Below, piece after piece: positions 20,555-30,702 of a stretch of 64,000 nucleotides of DNA (the first letter of the stretch is position 1; each line of letters starts with the position of its first letter). The notes under the pieces were generated by a model. The model made no database searches. It had not been told where the DNA came from and saw nothing but the letters and a program-made list of their open reading frames with translations. Made by a program: the position numbers and the translations under genes. Source of the stretch: Micromonospora inositola (GTDB lineage Bacteria; Actinomycetota; Actinomycetes; Mycobacteriales; Micromonosporaceae); the NCBI RefSeq assembly GCF_900090285.1, contig NZ_LT607754.1, forward strand, positions 930,001-994,000. Direction: 5' to 3'.

Positions 20555-22381
20555 GTGACGGACACCCTCGCCACCGGCACGGCGCGTATCGACCGGGAAC
20601 GGGTGCTCGGCCGCCGCCGCGAGCGGACCGGTCCGGGCGGCGACCCGGTGGCGCCCGAAACGGCCGAGCCGGCGGCGCCCGGGGACGACGACGGCGTGGT
20701 GCTGGACTGCGGCTGGGGCCGGCTGGTCTTCGGTCAGACCTTCGGCGACCAGGCGGCGGTGGCCGCGGTGCTCCGCTCGGAGGCGGCCGGCGCCCGGGAC
20801 ATCTGCATCTACCTGCGCGACCCGCACGTGCTGGTCTCCCGGCTGCCGGACGAGCTGTTCATCGACCCGTCGCTGACCTATCGGCTGCCGCTGGGCGACC
20901 GGCGACCGGCCGCCACCGACTCCGGCGGGGAGACCCCGGGCGTGGTGATCCGTGCGCTGCGCGACGCCGAGGACGCCGACGCGGTGAACCGGATCTACGC
21001 CCGCAACGGCATGGTGACCGCGCCGGTCGAGGTGCTGGTCGACAACGCCGGCAGCGACCGCTTCCTGCACCTGGTCGCCGAGGCGTCCACCGGTGAGATC
21101 GTCGGCACCATCACCGGCGTCGACCACGTGGCGGTCTTCGCCGACCCGGAGAACGGCGCCAGCCTCTGGTGCCTGACGGTGGACTTCAACCACGCGCCGC
21201 CCGGCACCGGCCAGGCGCTCCTGTCGGGACTGGCCGACCGGCTCGACGAGCGGGGACGCGCCTTCGTGGACCTCTCGGTGCTGGCCGAGAACTCGGGCGC
21301 GATCCGGCTCTACGAGCGGCTGGGCTTCCACCGCACCGGCACGCTCTGCGTGAAGCGGAAGAACCCGATCAACGAGCGGCTCTTCCTGCCCGCCGCCCCC
21401 GAGGGGTACGACGAGCTCAACCCGTACGCGAAGATCGTCGCCGACGAGGCGATGCGGCGCGGCATCCGGGTGGAGGTCACCGACCCGCGCTGGGGCGAGC
21501 TGCGGCTGACCAACGGCGGCCGGACCGTCCACACCCGGGAGTCGCTGTCGGAGCTGACCTCGGCGGTGGCGATGAGCCGCTGCGACGACAAGCGGGTCAC
21601 CCGGCGGATCCTCACCGAGGCCGGGCTGTCGGTGCCGCGCGGCCGGACCGCCACCGGCGAGCCGGACGACCTGGCCTTCCTGGCGGACGTCGGCCCGGTG
21701 GTGGTCAAGCCCGCGCGGGGCGAGCAGGGCAACGGCATCGCCGTCGGGGTGCGCACCGCCGAGGCGCTCACCGCGGCGGTGCAGCTGGCCCGGCGGTTCT
21801 GCCCGGACGTGCTGATCGAGGAGCTGCGCGACGGCGAGGACCTGCGGGTCATCGTCATCGACCACGAGGTGGTGGCCGCCGCCGTCCGCCGCCCCGCCCA
21901 GATCACCGGCGACGGGGTGCACGACGTCACCGAGCTGATCGAGCGGCAGAGCCGGCGCCGGGCCGGCGCCACCGGCGGCGAATCCCGCATCCCGATCGAC
22001 GACATGACCCGCGAGGTGGTGGCGGAGGCCGGCCACCGGATGCACGACGTGCTCCCCGAGGGCCAGGTGCTCGCCGTACGCCGGACCGCCAACCTGCACA
22101 CCGGCGGCACCATCCACGACGTCACGGCCGAGCTGCACCCGGCCATCGCCGAGGCCTGCGTGGCGGCCAGCCGGGCGCTGGACATCCCGGTCACCGGGCT
22201 GGACCTGCTGGTGCCCGCCCCGGACCGGCCGGAACACGTCTTCATCGAGGCGAACGAACGGCCCGGTCTGGCCAACCATGAGCCGCAGCCGACCGCCGAA
22301 CGCTTCGTGGACCTGCTCTTCCCCGGCACCCGGGCGCCGCAGCGGCTCTGGTCGCCGGCCAGGGCGGGAGGTGCCGCGTGA
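20555..22381 (+). CDS. ngg: N-acetylglutaminylglutamine synthetase (GNAT plus ATP-grasp fusion)
   Basis: 608 aa from the GTG at 20555, two bases after the asnO stop. A longer open frame through asnO is a shadow. Residues ~130-275 form a GNAT acetyltransferase (VVIRALRDAEDADAVNRIY ... VLAENSGAIRLYERLGF) that acetylates glutamine. Residues ~300-600 form an ATP-grasp ligase (VVVKPARGEQGNG, VFIEANERPGL) that joins acetylglutamine to glutamine. The product is the substrate of the upstream amidotransferase. Overlaps the next gene by 4 nt. Confidence 0.9.
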   Translation: MTDTLATGTARIDRERVLGRRRERTGPGGDPVAPETAEPAAPGDDDGVVLDCGWGRLVFGQTFGDQAAVAAVLRSEAAGARDICIYLRDPHVLVSRLPDELFIDPSLTYRLPLGDRRPAATDSGGETPGVVIRALRDAEDADAVNRIYARNGMVTAPVEVLVDNAGSDRFLHLVAEASTGEIVGTITGVDHVAVFADPENGASLWCLTVDFNHAPPGTGQALLSGLADRLDERGRAFVDLSVLAENSGAIRLYERLGFHRTGTLCVKRKNPINERLFLPAAPEGYDELNPYAKIVADEAMRRGIRVEVTDPRWGELRLTNGGRTVHTRESLSELTSAVAMSRCDDKRVTRRILTEAGLSVPRGRTATGEPDDLAFLADVGPVVVKPARGEQGNGIAVGVRTAEALTAAVQLARRFCPDVLIEELRDGEDLRVIVIDHEVVAAAVRRPAQITGDGVHDVTELIERQSRRRAGATGGESRIPIDDMTREVVAEAGHRMHDVLPEGQVLAVRRTANLHTGGTIHDVTAELHPAIAEACVAASRALDIPVTGLDLLVPAPDRPEHVFIEANERPGLANHEPQPTAERFVDLLFPGTRAPQRLWSPARAGGAA

Positions 22382-23577
22382 GTCCGAAACCGCTGGAGCT
22401 CGACCTCGACTACCTCCGCCAGGTGCTGGTGGAGCTGCTGGAGATCCCCAGCCCGTCGGGGCGTACCGACCACGTCCAGCAGTACGTCGGGGAACGGCTG
22501 TCCGCGCTGGGCATCTCCTCCACGCTGACCCGGCGCGGCGCGCTGAGCGCCTGCCTGCCCGGGCCCCGGCAGACCGGCGCCGACCGGGCGATCGTGGTGC
22601 ACACCGACACCATCGGCGAGATGGTGAAGCGGCTCAAGGAAAACGGCCGGCTGGAGCTGAAGACCATCGGCACGCACAGCGCCCGGTTCGCCGAGGGCGC
22701 CCACGTGCGGATCTTCACCGACGACCTGGACCGGGTGATCACCGGTCAGGTGCTCCCGCTGAAGGCGAGCGGGCACCGCTACAACGACGACGTCGACCTG
22801 CAGGGCGTCGGCTGGGAGCACGTCGAGGTCCGGGTCGACGAGCCGGTGGACGACATCGCCGGGCTGCGGGCGCTCGGCATCGACTCCGGCGACTTCGTGG
22901 CGTTCCTGCCCGACCCGACGATCAGCCCCAGCGGGTACGTGAAGTCCCGGCACCTGGACGACAAGGCCGGCGTGGCGGCGGTGCTCACCGCGTTCAAGGC
23001 GATGGTCGACGCGGGGATCACCCCGGCGGTCACCGCGCACCTGCTGGTCACCGTCACCGAGGAGATCGGGCACGGGGCCAGCCACGGCCTCGACCCGGAC
23101 GTGGCGGAGATCGTCTCGGTGGACGCCGCGGTGGTCGCCCCCGGACAGCAGTCCCGGGAGGACGCGGCGACCCTGGCGATGGGCGACGGGGTGGGCCCGT
23201 TCGACTACCACCTGACCCGCAACCTGGCCGCCATCGCGAGGGAGCACGGCGTCGACCTGGTCCGGGACGTCTTCGACTACTACCGCTCGGACGTGGCCGC
23301 GGCCGTCGAGGCGGGCGCGCACGCCCGGGTGGCGCTGCTCGGCTTCGGCGTCGACGCCACCCACGGCCACGAGCGCACCCACCTCGACGGGCTGCGCCAC
23401 CTCACCCAACTGCTCTGCCTCTACCTGCAGAGCGACCTGGTCTTCCCCGAGTGGGACGCCGAGCCGGCGGGCGACCTGGCCGACTTCCCGTCGCTGGCCG
23501 TCCAGCCGGCCTCCGAGGAGGGCCCGCGCGAGGGCCCGATCGGCGTCGCCGAACCGGCCTCGCAGGGCCCGGTGTAA
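22378..23577 (+). CDS. M42-family peptidase of the NAGGN osmoprotectant operon
   Basis: 399 aa, GTG start overlapping the ngg stop (GTGA). Metallopeptidase fold: VVHTDTIGEM (first metal His), YVKSRHLDDKAG (bridging Asp), TVTEEIGHGAS (catalytic Glu pair), and a late ATHGHERTH histidine. Third member of the NAGGN trio. It plausibly turns over the dipeptide when osmotic stress ends; that role is inferred from operon membership. Followed by a long inverted repeat. Confidence 0.85.
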   Translation: MSPKPLELDLDYLRQVLVELLEIPSPSGRTDHVQQYVGERLSALGISSTLTRRGALSACLPGPRQTGADRAIVVHTDTIGEMVKRLKENGRLELKTIGTHSARFAEGAHVRIFTDDLDRVITGQVLPLKASGHRYNDDVDLQGVGWEHVEVRVDEPVDDIAGLRALGIDSGDFVAFLPDPTISPSGYVKSRHLDDKAGVAAVLTAFKAMVDAGITPAVTAHLLVTVTEEIGHGASHGLDPDVAEIVSVDAAVVAPGQQSREDAATLAMGDGVGPFDYHLTRNLAAIAREHGVDLVRDVFDYYRSDVAAAVEAGAHARVALLGFGVDATHGHERTHLDGLRHLTQLLCLYLQSDLVFPEWDAEPAGDLADFPSLAVQPASEEGPREGPIGVAEPASQGPV

Positions 23578-23588
23578 GCCCACCCGGG

Positions 23589-23664
23589 GCTACGAAGCTG
23601 ATGTCGTGGATGACTCACCCCGGCGGCCCGGGCGCTAATCCATTCACGTCATCAGCTTCGTAGC
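23589..23664. repeat. long inverted repeat, probable bidirectional terminator
   Basis: Arms 23589-23612 and 23641-23664 are complementary over 24 nt with two mismatches; the outer 15 (GCTACGAAGCTGATG) are perfect. It sits between the convergent M42 peptidase and epoxide hydrolase genes. The arm resembles that of the hairpin at 61674-61730 (shared pattern A-Y-GAAG-Y-TG-W-Y-GTCGT), so the two may belong to one dispersed family. Confidence 0.7.
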
Positions 23665-23682
23665 GACCCGCCGCACCCGCCG

Positions 23683-24810
23683 TCAGCGGAACTGGGCGAA
23701 GAAGGCGCGCAGATCGGCGGCGAAGGCGTACGGCTCGTCCATCGCCACGAAGTGGCTGCCCGGGTTCCCCTCCGGCCAGTGCGTGATCCGGTTGTGCCGC
23801 TCCGCGAGCCGGCGGATCCCGGGGGCGCCGGAGTACACGCCGGTCGGGACCAGGTTTTGCCCCTGCGGCCAGGCGAAGGCGGTGTTGTCGTACATGAACC
23901 AGGACGACGAGCCGGAGGTGCCGGTGAACCACCAGAGGCTCACGTTGGTCAGCAGCAGATCGCGGTCGATCGCCTTCTCCGGGACGTCCACCGTCCAGGT
24001 GAACTCCTTGAACTTGTGGATCATCCAGGCCAGCAGCCCGACCGGGGAGTCCTGCCACGCATAGCTGAACGTCTGCGGGGCGGCCCGCAGCAGGCCGTGG
24101 TGGTCCACCCCGACGCCGGCCCACTCCCGCATCTGGTGGTAGAACGCCCGCTCGGGTTCGGTCAGCTCCGGCAGGTCCGCCTCGGTGGGCATGCCGAGCC
24201 CGCCGGTGACGTACGCGCCGACCACCCGCTCCGGCGCGGCCCGGGCCACCTCCGGTGCGACGTACGCCCCGAGATCGCCGCCCTGGACGCCGTACCGGTC
24301 GTACCCGAGCCGGCGCATCAGCTCCGCGAACATCCGCCCGACCCGAGCGACGGAGAAACCGGCCTCCGCCGGCGGGGCGGAGAACCCGAAGCCGGGCACC
24401 GACGGCACCACCACGTGGAACGCCTGCCCGGGGTCGCCACCGTGGGCGCGCGGATCGGTGAGCGGCCCGATCAGCTCGGCGAACTCGACGAACGAGTTCG
24501 GCCAGCCGTGGGTGAGCAGCAGCGGCAGCGCGTCCGGCTCCGGCGAGCGGACGTGCAGGAAGTGCACGTCGAGGCCGTCGATCTCGGTGTCGAACTGCGA
24601 GAACGCGTTCAACCGCGCCTCCTGTGCCCGCCAGTCGTACCCGGTGCGCCAGTGCCCGGCCAGCTCGCGCAGGTGGTCGACCGGCACGCCGCGCTGCCAG
24701 TCCTGGCCGGGGAGCTGGCGCGGCCACCGGGTGGCGTCCAGCCGGCGGTGCAGGTCCGCCAGGTCGAACTCGGGGACGTCGATGCGGAAGTTCCTGATCT
24801 CGTCGGTCAT
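23683..24810 (-). CDS. epoxide hydrolase (alpha/beta fold, EHN domain)
   Basis: 375 aa from the ATG at 24810. The N-terminal EHN lid domain (~1-110) precedes an alpha/beta-hydrolase core. Oxyanion motif HGWP is at 101-104, the nucleophile D179 lies in QGGDLGA, and the late catalytic His is in [10 protein letters not shown]. Opens epoxides to diols. The natural substrate is unknown; similar enzymes occur both in detoxification and in secondary metabolism. Divergent from a WYL regulator 60 bp away, a possible regulator-target pair. Confidence 0.9.
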   Translation of the reverse strand: MTDEIRNFRIDVPEFDLADLHRRLDATRWPRQLPGQDWQRGVPVDHLRELAGHWRTGYDWRAQEARLNAFSQFDTEIDGLDVHFLHVRSPEPDALPLLLTHGWPNSFVEFAELIGPLTDPRAHGGDPGQAFHVVVPSVPGFGFSAPPAEAGFSVARVGRMFAELMRRLGYDRYGVQGGDLGAYVAPEVARAAPERVVGAYVTGGLGMPTEADLPELTEPERAFYHQMREWAGVGVDHHGLLRAAPQTFSYAWQDSPVGLLAWMIHKFKEFTWTVDVPEKAIDRDLLLTNVSLWWFTGTSGSSSWFMYDNTAFAWPQGQNLVPTGVYSGAPGIRRLAERHNRITHWPEGNPGSHFVAMDEPYAFAADLRAFFAQFR

Positions 24811-24873
24811 GCCGAGGACGGTAACCACGATCTAGGTCAGTTCCCGTCCTCGTTCCCTGGCATGCTGGAAAGC

Positions 24874-25848
24874 GTGACGGACACCCCCGGTCGACTACTC
24901 CGACTGCTCTCGCTGCTCCAGACCCCGCGTGAGTGGCCCGGCAGCGAACTGGCCGAGCGCCTGGCCGTCAGCCCTCGCACCATCCGCCGGGACGTCGACC
25001 GGCTGCGCGACCTCGGCTACCCGGTGGCGGCCACCCTCGGCGTGACCGGCGGCTACCGGCTGGTCGCCGGGGCCGCCCTGCCACCGCTGCTGCTCGACGA
25101 CGAGGAGGCGGTGGCCGTCGCGGTCGGCCTGCGGACCGCGGCCCGGCAGGCGGTGACCGGGATCGAGGAGGCCGCGCTGCGGGCGCTGACCAAGCTCGAC
25201 CAGGTGCTGCCGTCCCGGCTGCGGTACCGGGTCCGCAACCTCACCGCGGCCACCGTGCCGATGGCGCCGTTCGGTGCGCCCGATCCCGTCGACCCCGACG
25301 TGCTCACCACGCTCGCCGCCGCGATCAGCGGCCGGCAGCGGGTCCGGTTCGGCTACCGGAGCCACGACGGCACCGAGAGCCGCCGGCACGTGGACCCGTA
25401 CCGGCTGGTCGCCGCCGGGCACCGCTGGTACCTGGTCGGGTACGACAACGACCGCGACGACTGGCGGATCTACCGGGTGGACCGGCTCGCCGACGCCTCC
25501 GCCACCGGGGTCCGCGCCGTGCCCAGGGACCTGCCGGCCGCGGACGCCGCGGCGTACGTGCACGAGAAGTTGTACGCGCTCGCGCCCACGTACCGGGCGG
25601 TGGCCACCCTGCACGCCCCGGTCGCCGAGGTACGGGGCCGGGTCGGCGACGGCGAGCTGACACCGGTCGACGAGCGCACCTGCCGGCTCGTCTCGCACGT
25701 CGACACCCTGGACTGGCTCGCGTTCCGGCTCACCACGCTCGGCTGTGAGGTCGAGGTGCACGAGCCCCCCGAACTCCGCAACCACCTGCGCGACCTCGCG
25801 GGCCGGGCGCTGCGGGCGTCCACCGGACAGTCCCGGCCGGGCCTGTGA
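24874..25848 (+). CDS. YafY-type HTH-WYL transcriptional regulator
   Basis: 324 aa from the GTG at 24874; the in-frame ATG at 24862 is an alternative, and neither has a good Shine-Dalgarno. Residues ~5-60 are a DeoR-like HTH (ELAERLAVSPRTIRRDVDRLRDLGYPV). Next comes a WYL ligand domain with HRWYLVGYDNDRDDWRIYRVDR (the W-Y-L motif) and a WCX C-terminal part. WYL proteins sense nucleic-acid-like or small ligands. It is divergent from the epoxide hydrolase, which it may regulate. Confidence 0.88.
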   Translation: MTDTPGRLLRLLSLLQTPREWPGSELAERLAVSPRTIRRDVDRLRDLGYPVAATLGVTGGYRLVAGAALPPLLLDDEEAVAVAVGLRTAARQAVTGIEEAALRALTKLDQVLPSRLRYRVRNLTAATVPMAPFGAPDPVDPDVLTTLAAAISGRQRVRFGYRSHDGTESRRHVDPYRLVAAGHRWYLVGYDNDRDDWRIYRVDRLADASATGVRAVPRDLPAADAAAYVHEKLYALAPTYRAVATLHAPVAEVRGRVGDGELTPVDERTCRLVSHVDTLDWLAFRLTTLGCEVEVHEPPELRNHLRDLAGRALRASTGQSRPGL

Positions 25849-25858
25849 TCGAAATCCG

Positions 25859-25888
25859 TTGCCGGGGCCGCCGGGGAGTCGATAGCGT
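25859..25888 (+). promoter_or_regulatory. promoter of the structured leader before rnz
   Basis: TTGCCG (25859-25864), an 18-nt spacer, TAGCGT (25883-25888). This fits the actinomycete housekeeping consensus (TTGNCN ... TANNNT). The predicted start near 25895 leaves only about five nucleotides before the 16S-complementary stretch. Confidence 0.5.
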
Positions 25889-26126
25889 GGCGGTACACGG
25901 GAAAGGAGGTGGTCCAGACTTGTATAGCAATCGGACTCGTGAGGTGGCTGTCCGCTAGCCGCTGTCCTCGACAGTGAAACTCGGTCCGCCGCGAGGCGGG
26001 CAAATGCACCATCGTCGAGACCGTGTGGCAGCGGTGCGGCGAAACCACGACAGCCACCCGACCCCCGGGGTGCCGGCCCAGTCCAGCCGGCCCGCGCGCG
26101 AGCGCGGAAGCCCCGGGGGTCGCTTC
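25889..26126 (+). ncRNA. structured leader or small RNA with super-Shine-Dalgarno upstream of RNase Z
   Basis: The 327 bp between the WYL gene and rnz hold no ordinary gene. Nucleotides 25900-25917 are complementary to the conserved 16S rRNA 3' end over 18 nt with two G.U pairs. A 12-codon ORF follows. P1 pairs 25943-25952 (inside that ORF) with 26049-26058 (10 bp, perfect). A GCGA-capped hairpin is at 25984-26001. Directly abutting P1 is a 12-bp stem (26059-26070 with 26111-26122) closing two inner hairpins (26072-26091; 26092-26107 with GCGA loop). CTGTC/GACAG copies at 25962-25974 offer a pairing that competes with P1. I know no family that matches. Confidence 0.6.
25920..25958 (+). CDS. 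12-codon upstream ORF in the rnz leader
   Basis: TTG start at 25920, stop TAG at 25956-25958, peptide MYSNRTREVAVR. GGAGG is 10 nt upstream and the whole 16S-complementary stretch ends 2 nt before the start. Codons 9-11 and part of codon 8 form the 5' strand of P1, so a ribosome on this ORF would open P1. This is the logic of translational attenuation. A second small frame (GTG at 25939) overlaps it. Translation is inferred. Confidence 0.5.
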   Translation: MYSNRTREVAVR

Positions 26127-26175
26127 ATCTTCGGCGAAGCCGGACCGGTCAGCTCAGCGGAGGGCTGCTTTGTCT

Positions 26176-27099
26176 ATGCGCGAGCTGGTGGTGCTCGGGA
26201 CGGCCAGCCAGGCGCCCACCCGGCAGCGTAACCACAACGGCTACCTGCTGCGCTGGGACGACGAGGTGCTCCTCTTCGACCCGGGCGAGGGCAGCCAGCG
26301 GCAGCTGCTGCACACCGGGATCTCCGCCACCGACCTCACCCGGATCTGCGTCACCCACTTCCACGGCGACCACTGCCTGGGGCTGCCAGGCATGATCCAG
26401 CGGCTCTCTCTCGACCGGGTGCCGCACCCGGTGGCCGTGCACTTCCCCGCCGACGGGGCCGACTACTTCGCCCGGCTGCGGCACGCCAGCTCCTTCTACG
26501 AGACCGCCGAGCTGCGCGTCGAGCCGATCGAGGCGGACCGGCAGCGGATCACTCTGGGCATCGGCACGCTGGAGGCCCGCCGGCTGCGGCACCCGATCGA
26601 GACGTACGGCTACCGGCTGGTCGAGCCGGACGGCTGCCGGATGCTGCCGGAGAAGCTGTCCGCGTACGGCATCGCGGGTCCGGCGGTCGGGGAGCTGCTC
26701 CGCGTCGGCCACCTGGACCTCGACGGACGCCGCGTCACCCGGGACGAGGTGAGCGTGACCCGCCCGGGGCAGCGGTTCGCCTTCGTCATGGACACCGGGC
26801 TCTGCGACGGGGTGTACGCCCTCGCCGAGCACGCCGACCTGCTGGTCATCGAGTCGACGTTCCTGGAGCCGGAGGCCGCGCTCGCCGCCGAGGTCGGCCA
26901 CCTCACCGCGGCGCAGGCCGCGCGGGTGGCGGCCGAGTCGGGGGTACGCACGCTGGTACTCACCCACTTCTCCCAGCGGTACGCCGACCCGCGCCGCTTC
27001 GCCGACGAGGCCCGGGCGCACTTCGACGGGGAGCTGATCGTCGCCGAGGATCTGATGACCGTGCCGGTCCCGCCCCGGCGGGTAGCCTCGGCCGGGTGA
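26176..27099 (+). CDS. rnz: ribonuclease Z
   Basis: 307 aa from the ATG at 26176, with GGAGGG (26159-26164) 11 nt upstream; the frame is open further up but runs through the structured leader. Metallo-beta-lactamase fold with H61-x-H63-x-D65-H66 in THFHGDH. Later metal ligands are in [10 protein letters not shown] and [11 protein letters not shown]. Removes tRNA 3' trailers. The length is that of bacterial short RNase Z. It overlaps the following GNAT gene by 4 nt. Confidence 0.93.
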   Translation: MRELVVLGTASQAPTRQRNHNGYLLRWDDEVLLFDPGEGSQRQLLHTGISATDLTRICVTHFHGDHCLGLPGMIQRLSLDRVPHPVAVHFPADGADYFARLRHASSFYETAELRVEPIEADRQRITLGIGTLEARRLRHPIETYGYRLVEPDGCRMLPEKLSAYGIAGPAVGELLRVGHLDLDGRRVTRDEVSVTRPGQRFAFVMDTGLCDGVYALAEHADLLVIESTFLEPEAALAAEVGHLTAAQAARVAAESGVRTLVLTHFSQRYADPRRFADEARAHFDGELIVAEDLMTVPVPPRRVASAG

Positions 27100-27605
27100 C
27101 GGTCACCCTGCGCCCCGCCACCGAGGCCGACCTGCTGTCGGTCGGCGCCCTGCACCGGCGGTCCCGGGTGGCGGCGTACTCGTCGTTCCTGCCGGCGGAG
27201 GCGCTGGCCGACCCGACGCCGGAGGCGATGGGGCGGTACTGGGTGGAGCGGTGGAGCTGGGAGCGGGACGACCACCGGATGACCGTCGCCGAGCGCGACG
27301 GCCGGCTGGTCGGCTTCAGCTACCTGGGCCCGGACGACGAGGGCGACCCGGCGACGGGCCTGCTCAACGCGATCCACCTGGAGCCGGACGAGCGCGGCCG
27401 GGGCACCGGGCGGGCGCTGATGGTCGACGCGCTGGACGCCCTGCGCGCCCGTGGCTGGTCCCGGGCCGTCCTCTGGGTGCTCCGGGAGAACTTTCGCGCC
27501 CGGGCCTTCTACGAGCGCGGCGGCTGGACGCCCACCGGAATGGCCCGCGACGAACACATCGGCTCCGCCCCCACCCGCCAGCTCCGCTACGAGCGCCCGC
27601 TCTGA
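27096..27605 (+). CDS. GNAT-family N-acetyltransferase
   Basis: 169 aa, GTG overlapping the rnz stop (GTGA). GNAT fold with acetyl-CoA pyrophosphate loop [18 protein letters not shown] near 95-112 and a C-terminal [13 protein letters not shown] segment. Close to acetyltransferases annotated as RimI-like or phosphinothricin-like, but the substrate cannot be told. Translationally coupled to rnz. Confidence 0.88.
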   Translation: MTVTLRPATEADLLSVGALHRRSRVAAYSSFLPAEALADPTPEAMGRYWVERWSWERDDHRMTVAERDGRLVGFSYLGPDDEGDPATGLLNAIHLEPDERGRGTGRALMVDALDALRARGWSRAVLWVLRENFRARAFYERGGWTPTGMARDEHIGSAPTRQLRYERPL

Positions 27606-27723
27606 CCGTCGCCTCGACCGCCGGCACCGCGCCGGCCGGGCCGGATGGTGCCCTCGGATCGGGCGGCCGTTCGCTCTGAGCGGATCGGGGCATGACCGTC
27701 GATCCGGCCGCGTTGCCCTCGTC

Positions 27724-28674
27724 ATGGACACCGAGCACACCGATCGGGCGGAGGACACCGCCCTGGACGCGTACTCCCGGGTGGTGACCGGCGTGGCGGC
27801 GCGCGTGCTGCCCAGCGTCGCCGCCCTGTCGGTGCGGATCCCACGCGGGGCCGGCGCCGGCTCGGCCGTCACCATCGACGCCGAGGGCCTGCTGCTGACC
27901 AGCGCCCACGTGGTGCAGGGCGCCGGGGACGGCTCGGCCGCCTTCGGCGACGGCACCGAGACCCGGTTTCGGGTGGTCGGCGCCGACCCGCTGTCGGACC
28001 TGGCCGTGCTGCGGGCCGAGGAGGCGGCGGTGCCGCCGGTCGAGCTGGGCGACGCGGACGGCCTGCGGATCGGACAGCTCGTCGTGGCGGTCGGCAACCC
28101 GATGGGGCTGGCCGGCTCGGTCACCGCCGGGGTGGTCTCCGGGCTGGGCCGGTCCCTGCCGGCCCGGGACGGCCGGCTGGTCCGGCTGATCGAGGATGTC
28201 ATCCAGACCGACGCCGCGCTCAACCCGGGCAACTCCGGCGGCGCGCTGGCCGACTCGGCCGGTCGGGTGGTCGGGGTGAACACCGCCGTCGCCGGGTACG
28301 GCCTCGGGCTGGCCGTGCCGATCAACGCCACCACCCGGCAGATCATCGCCGATCTGACCGCCACCGGTCGGGTCCGGCGGGCCTGGCTGGGCGTCGCCGG
28401 GGTGCCGGTGCCGCTGCCTCCGGAGCTCACCGAACGGACCGGGCAGCGGCGCGGCCTGCGGGTGGTCGAGGTGGTCCCGGGCAGCCCTGCCGGGGTGGCC
28501 GGGATCTACCTGGGGGACATCATCGTCTCGGCGGGTGGCCGGTCGGTGCAGGACGGCCAGGGCCTGCAACGGCTGATGCTCGGCCCGGCCATCGGCACCC
28601 GGCTGGCGGTCACCGTGCTGCGCAAGGGCGCCTTCGTCGACGTGGTCGCCGTCCCCACCGAACTGACCCGCTGA
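27724..28674 (+). CDS. HtrA-like trypsin-fold serine protease with PDZ domain
   Basis: 316 aa from the ATG at 27724. Catalytic H62 (TSAHVV), D92 (LSDLAVL) and S171 (PGNSGGAL), then a PDZ domain (~225-310, VVEVVPGSPAGVAGIYLGDIIVSAGG). Unlike most actinobacterial HtrA proteins it shows neither a signal peptide nor a membrane helix at its N-terminus, suggesting a cytoplasmic protease or a missed upstream exon-like extension. Convergent with the cystathionine beta-synthase gene across a hairpin. Confidence 0.9.
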   Translation: MDTEHTDRAEDTALDAYSRVVTGVAARVLPSVAALSVRIPRGAGAGSAVTIDAEGLLLTSAHVVQGAGDGSAAFGDGTETRFRVVGADPLSDLAVLRAEEAAVPPVELGDADGLRIGQLVVAVGNPMGLAGSVTAGVVSGLGRSLPARDGRLVRLIEDVIQTDAALNPGNSGGALADSAGRVVGVNTAVAGYGLGLAVPINATTRQIIADLTATGRVRRAWLGVAGVPVPLPPELTERTGQRRGLRVVEVVPGSPAGVAGIYLGDIIVSAGGRSVQDGQGLQRLMLGPAIGTRLAVTVLRKGAFVDVVAVPTELTR

Positions 28675-28682
28675 CGACGACA

Positions 28683-28708
28683 GGGCCCCTCCCGCCGGGG
28701 AGAGGCCC
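28683..28708. terminator. bidirectional terminator between the HtrA-like gene and cbs
   Basis: GGGCC-C-CTCCC pairs with GGGAG-A-GGCCC: ten pairs, one C.A mismatch and a GCCG loop, between convergent genes. Confidence 0.65.
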
Positions 28709-28719
28709 CGTCGACCGGG

Positions 28720-30090
<1,371 letters not shown>

Positions 30091-30166
30091 CTCGTTGTGC
30101 CCTTCGTTGCGGCGCCGGCGACGGCGGCCGGGCAGACGTATTTCTCGATGCCCAGGGTACGTGCCG

Positions 30167-30523
30167 TCAGGGCGTCACATGCCCGGGGATGACCGAGCTG
30201 CGACGTGCCTCCCACTCCAGGAAGCGCTCGGTCTCCGACAGCACGCTGCCGGCCAGCCAGGTGACCATCACCGCGTCGTCCACCAGACCGAAGATGGTCA
30301 GGAACAGCTCCGGGACCACGTCGACCGGGGAGACCACGTACGCCGTCGCCGCGGTCATCATGGCCAGCCGCAGGCCGCCGTCGTACTCCCCCCGGGCGGT
30401 CGCCCTGATCATCCGGGGCAGCGCGGCCAGCCGCTCGCCCAGCGACGGCCCGCCCCGCGCGCCCGCCATGAGTGCCCGCGCCAGCGCGGTGAACGCCGCG
30501 CTCCGCTTCAACGTCTTCCCCAT
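30167..30523 (-). CDS. DUF1232 (YkvA-type) small membrane-associated protein
   Basis: 118 aa from the ATG at 30523, with a purine-rich GAAAGGGGC upstream. Core segment YVVSPVDVVPELFLTIFGLVDDAVMV is the DUF1232 hallmark (short amphipathic or membrane hairpin with conserved P-D-x-x-P). Function unknown. It lies 76 nt upstream of cbs in the same direction and may share its transcript. Confidence 0.8.
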   Translation of the reverse strand: MGKTLKRSAAFTALARALMAGARGGPSLGERLAALPRMIRATARGEYDGGLRLAMMTAATAYVVSPVDVVPELFLTIFGLVDDAVMVTWLAGSVLSETERFLEWEARRSSVIPGHVTP

Positions 30524-30702
30524 CGTCTGCGCCCCTTTCCGCTCGACCAGCGTGCCGCCCGGGCGCAAGCCCGCGCCGCCCGCCGGCCGGACCGCCGCTC
30601 GGCGGCCCTGCCGGAAGAGCTACCCAGAACGGTCGTCCCCCAGCCGCGAACCAGCCGTCACGAGGAGAGCGGGGTGTCGGGCCGGCGCGATAATGTCGGC
30701 TC

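Noticed and set aside
25974..26231. 85-codon open frame from GTG through the rnz leader
   Set aside because: It has no Shine-Dalgarno, overlaps the structured RNA and the rnz start in another frame, and its composition follows the stems, not a protein family.
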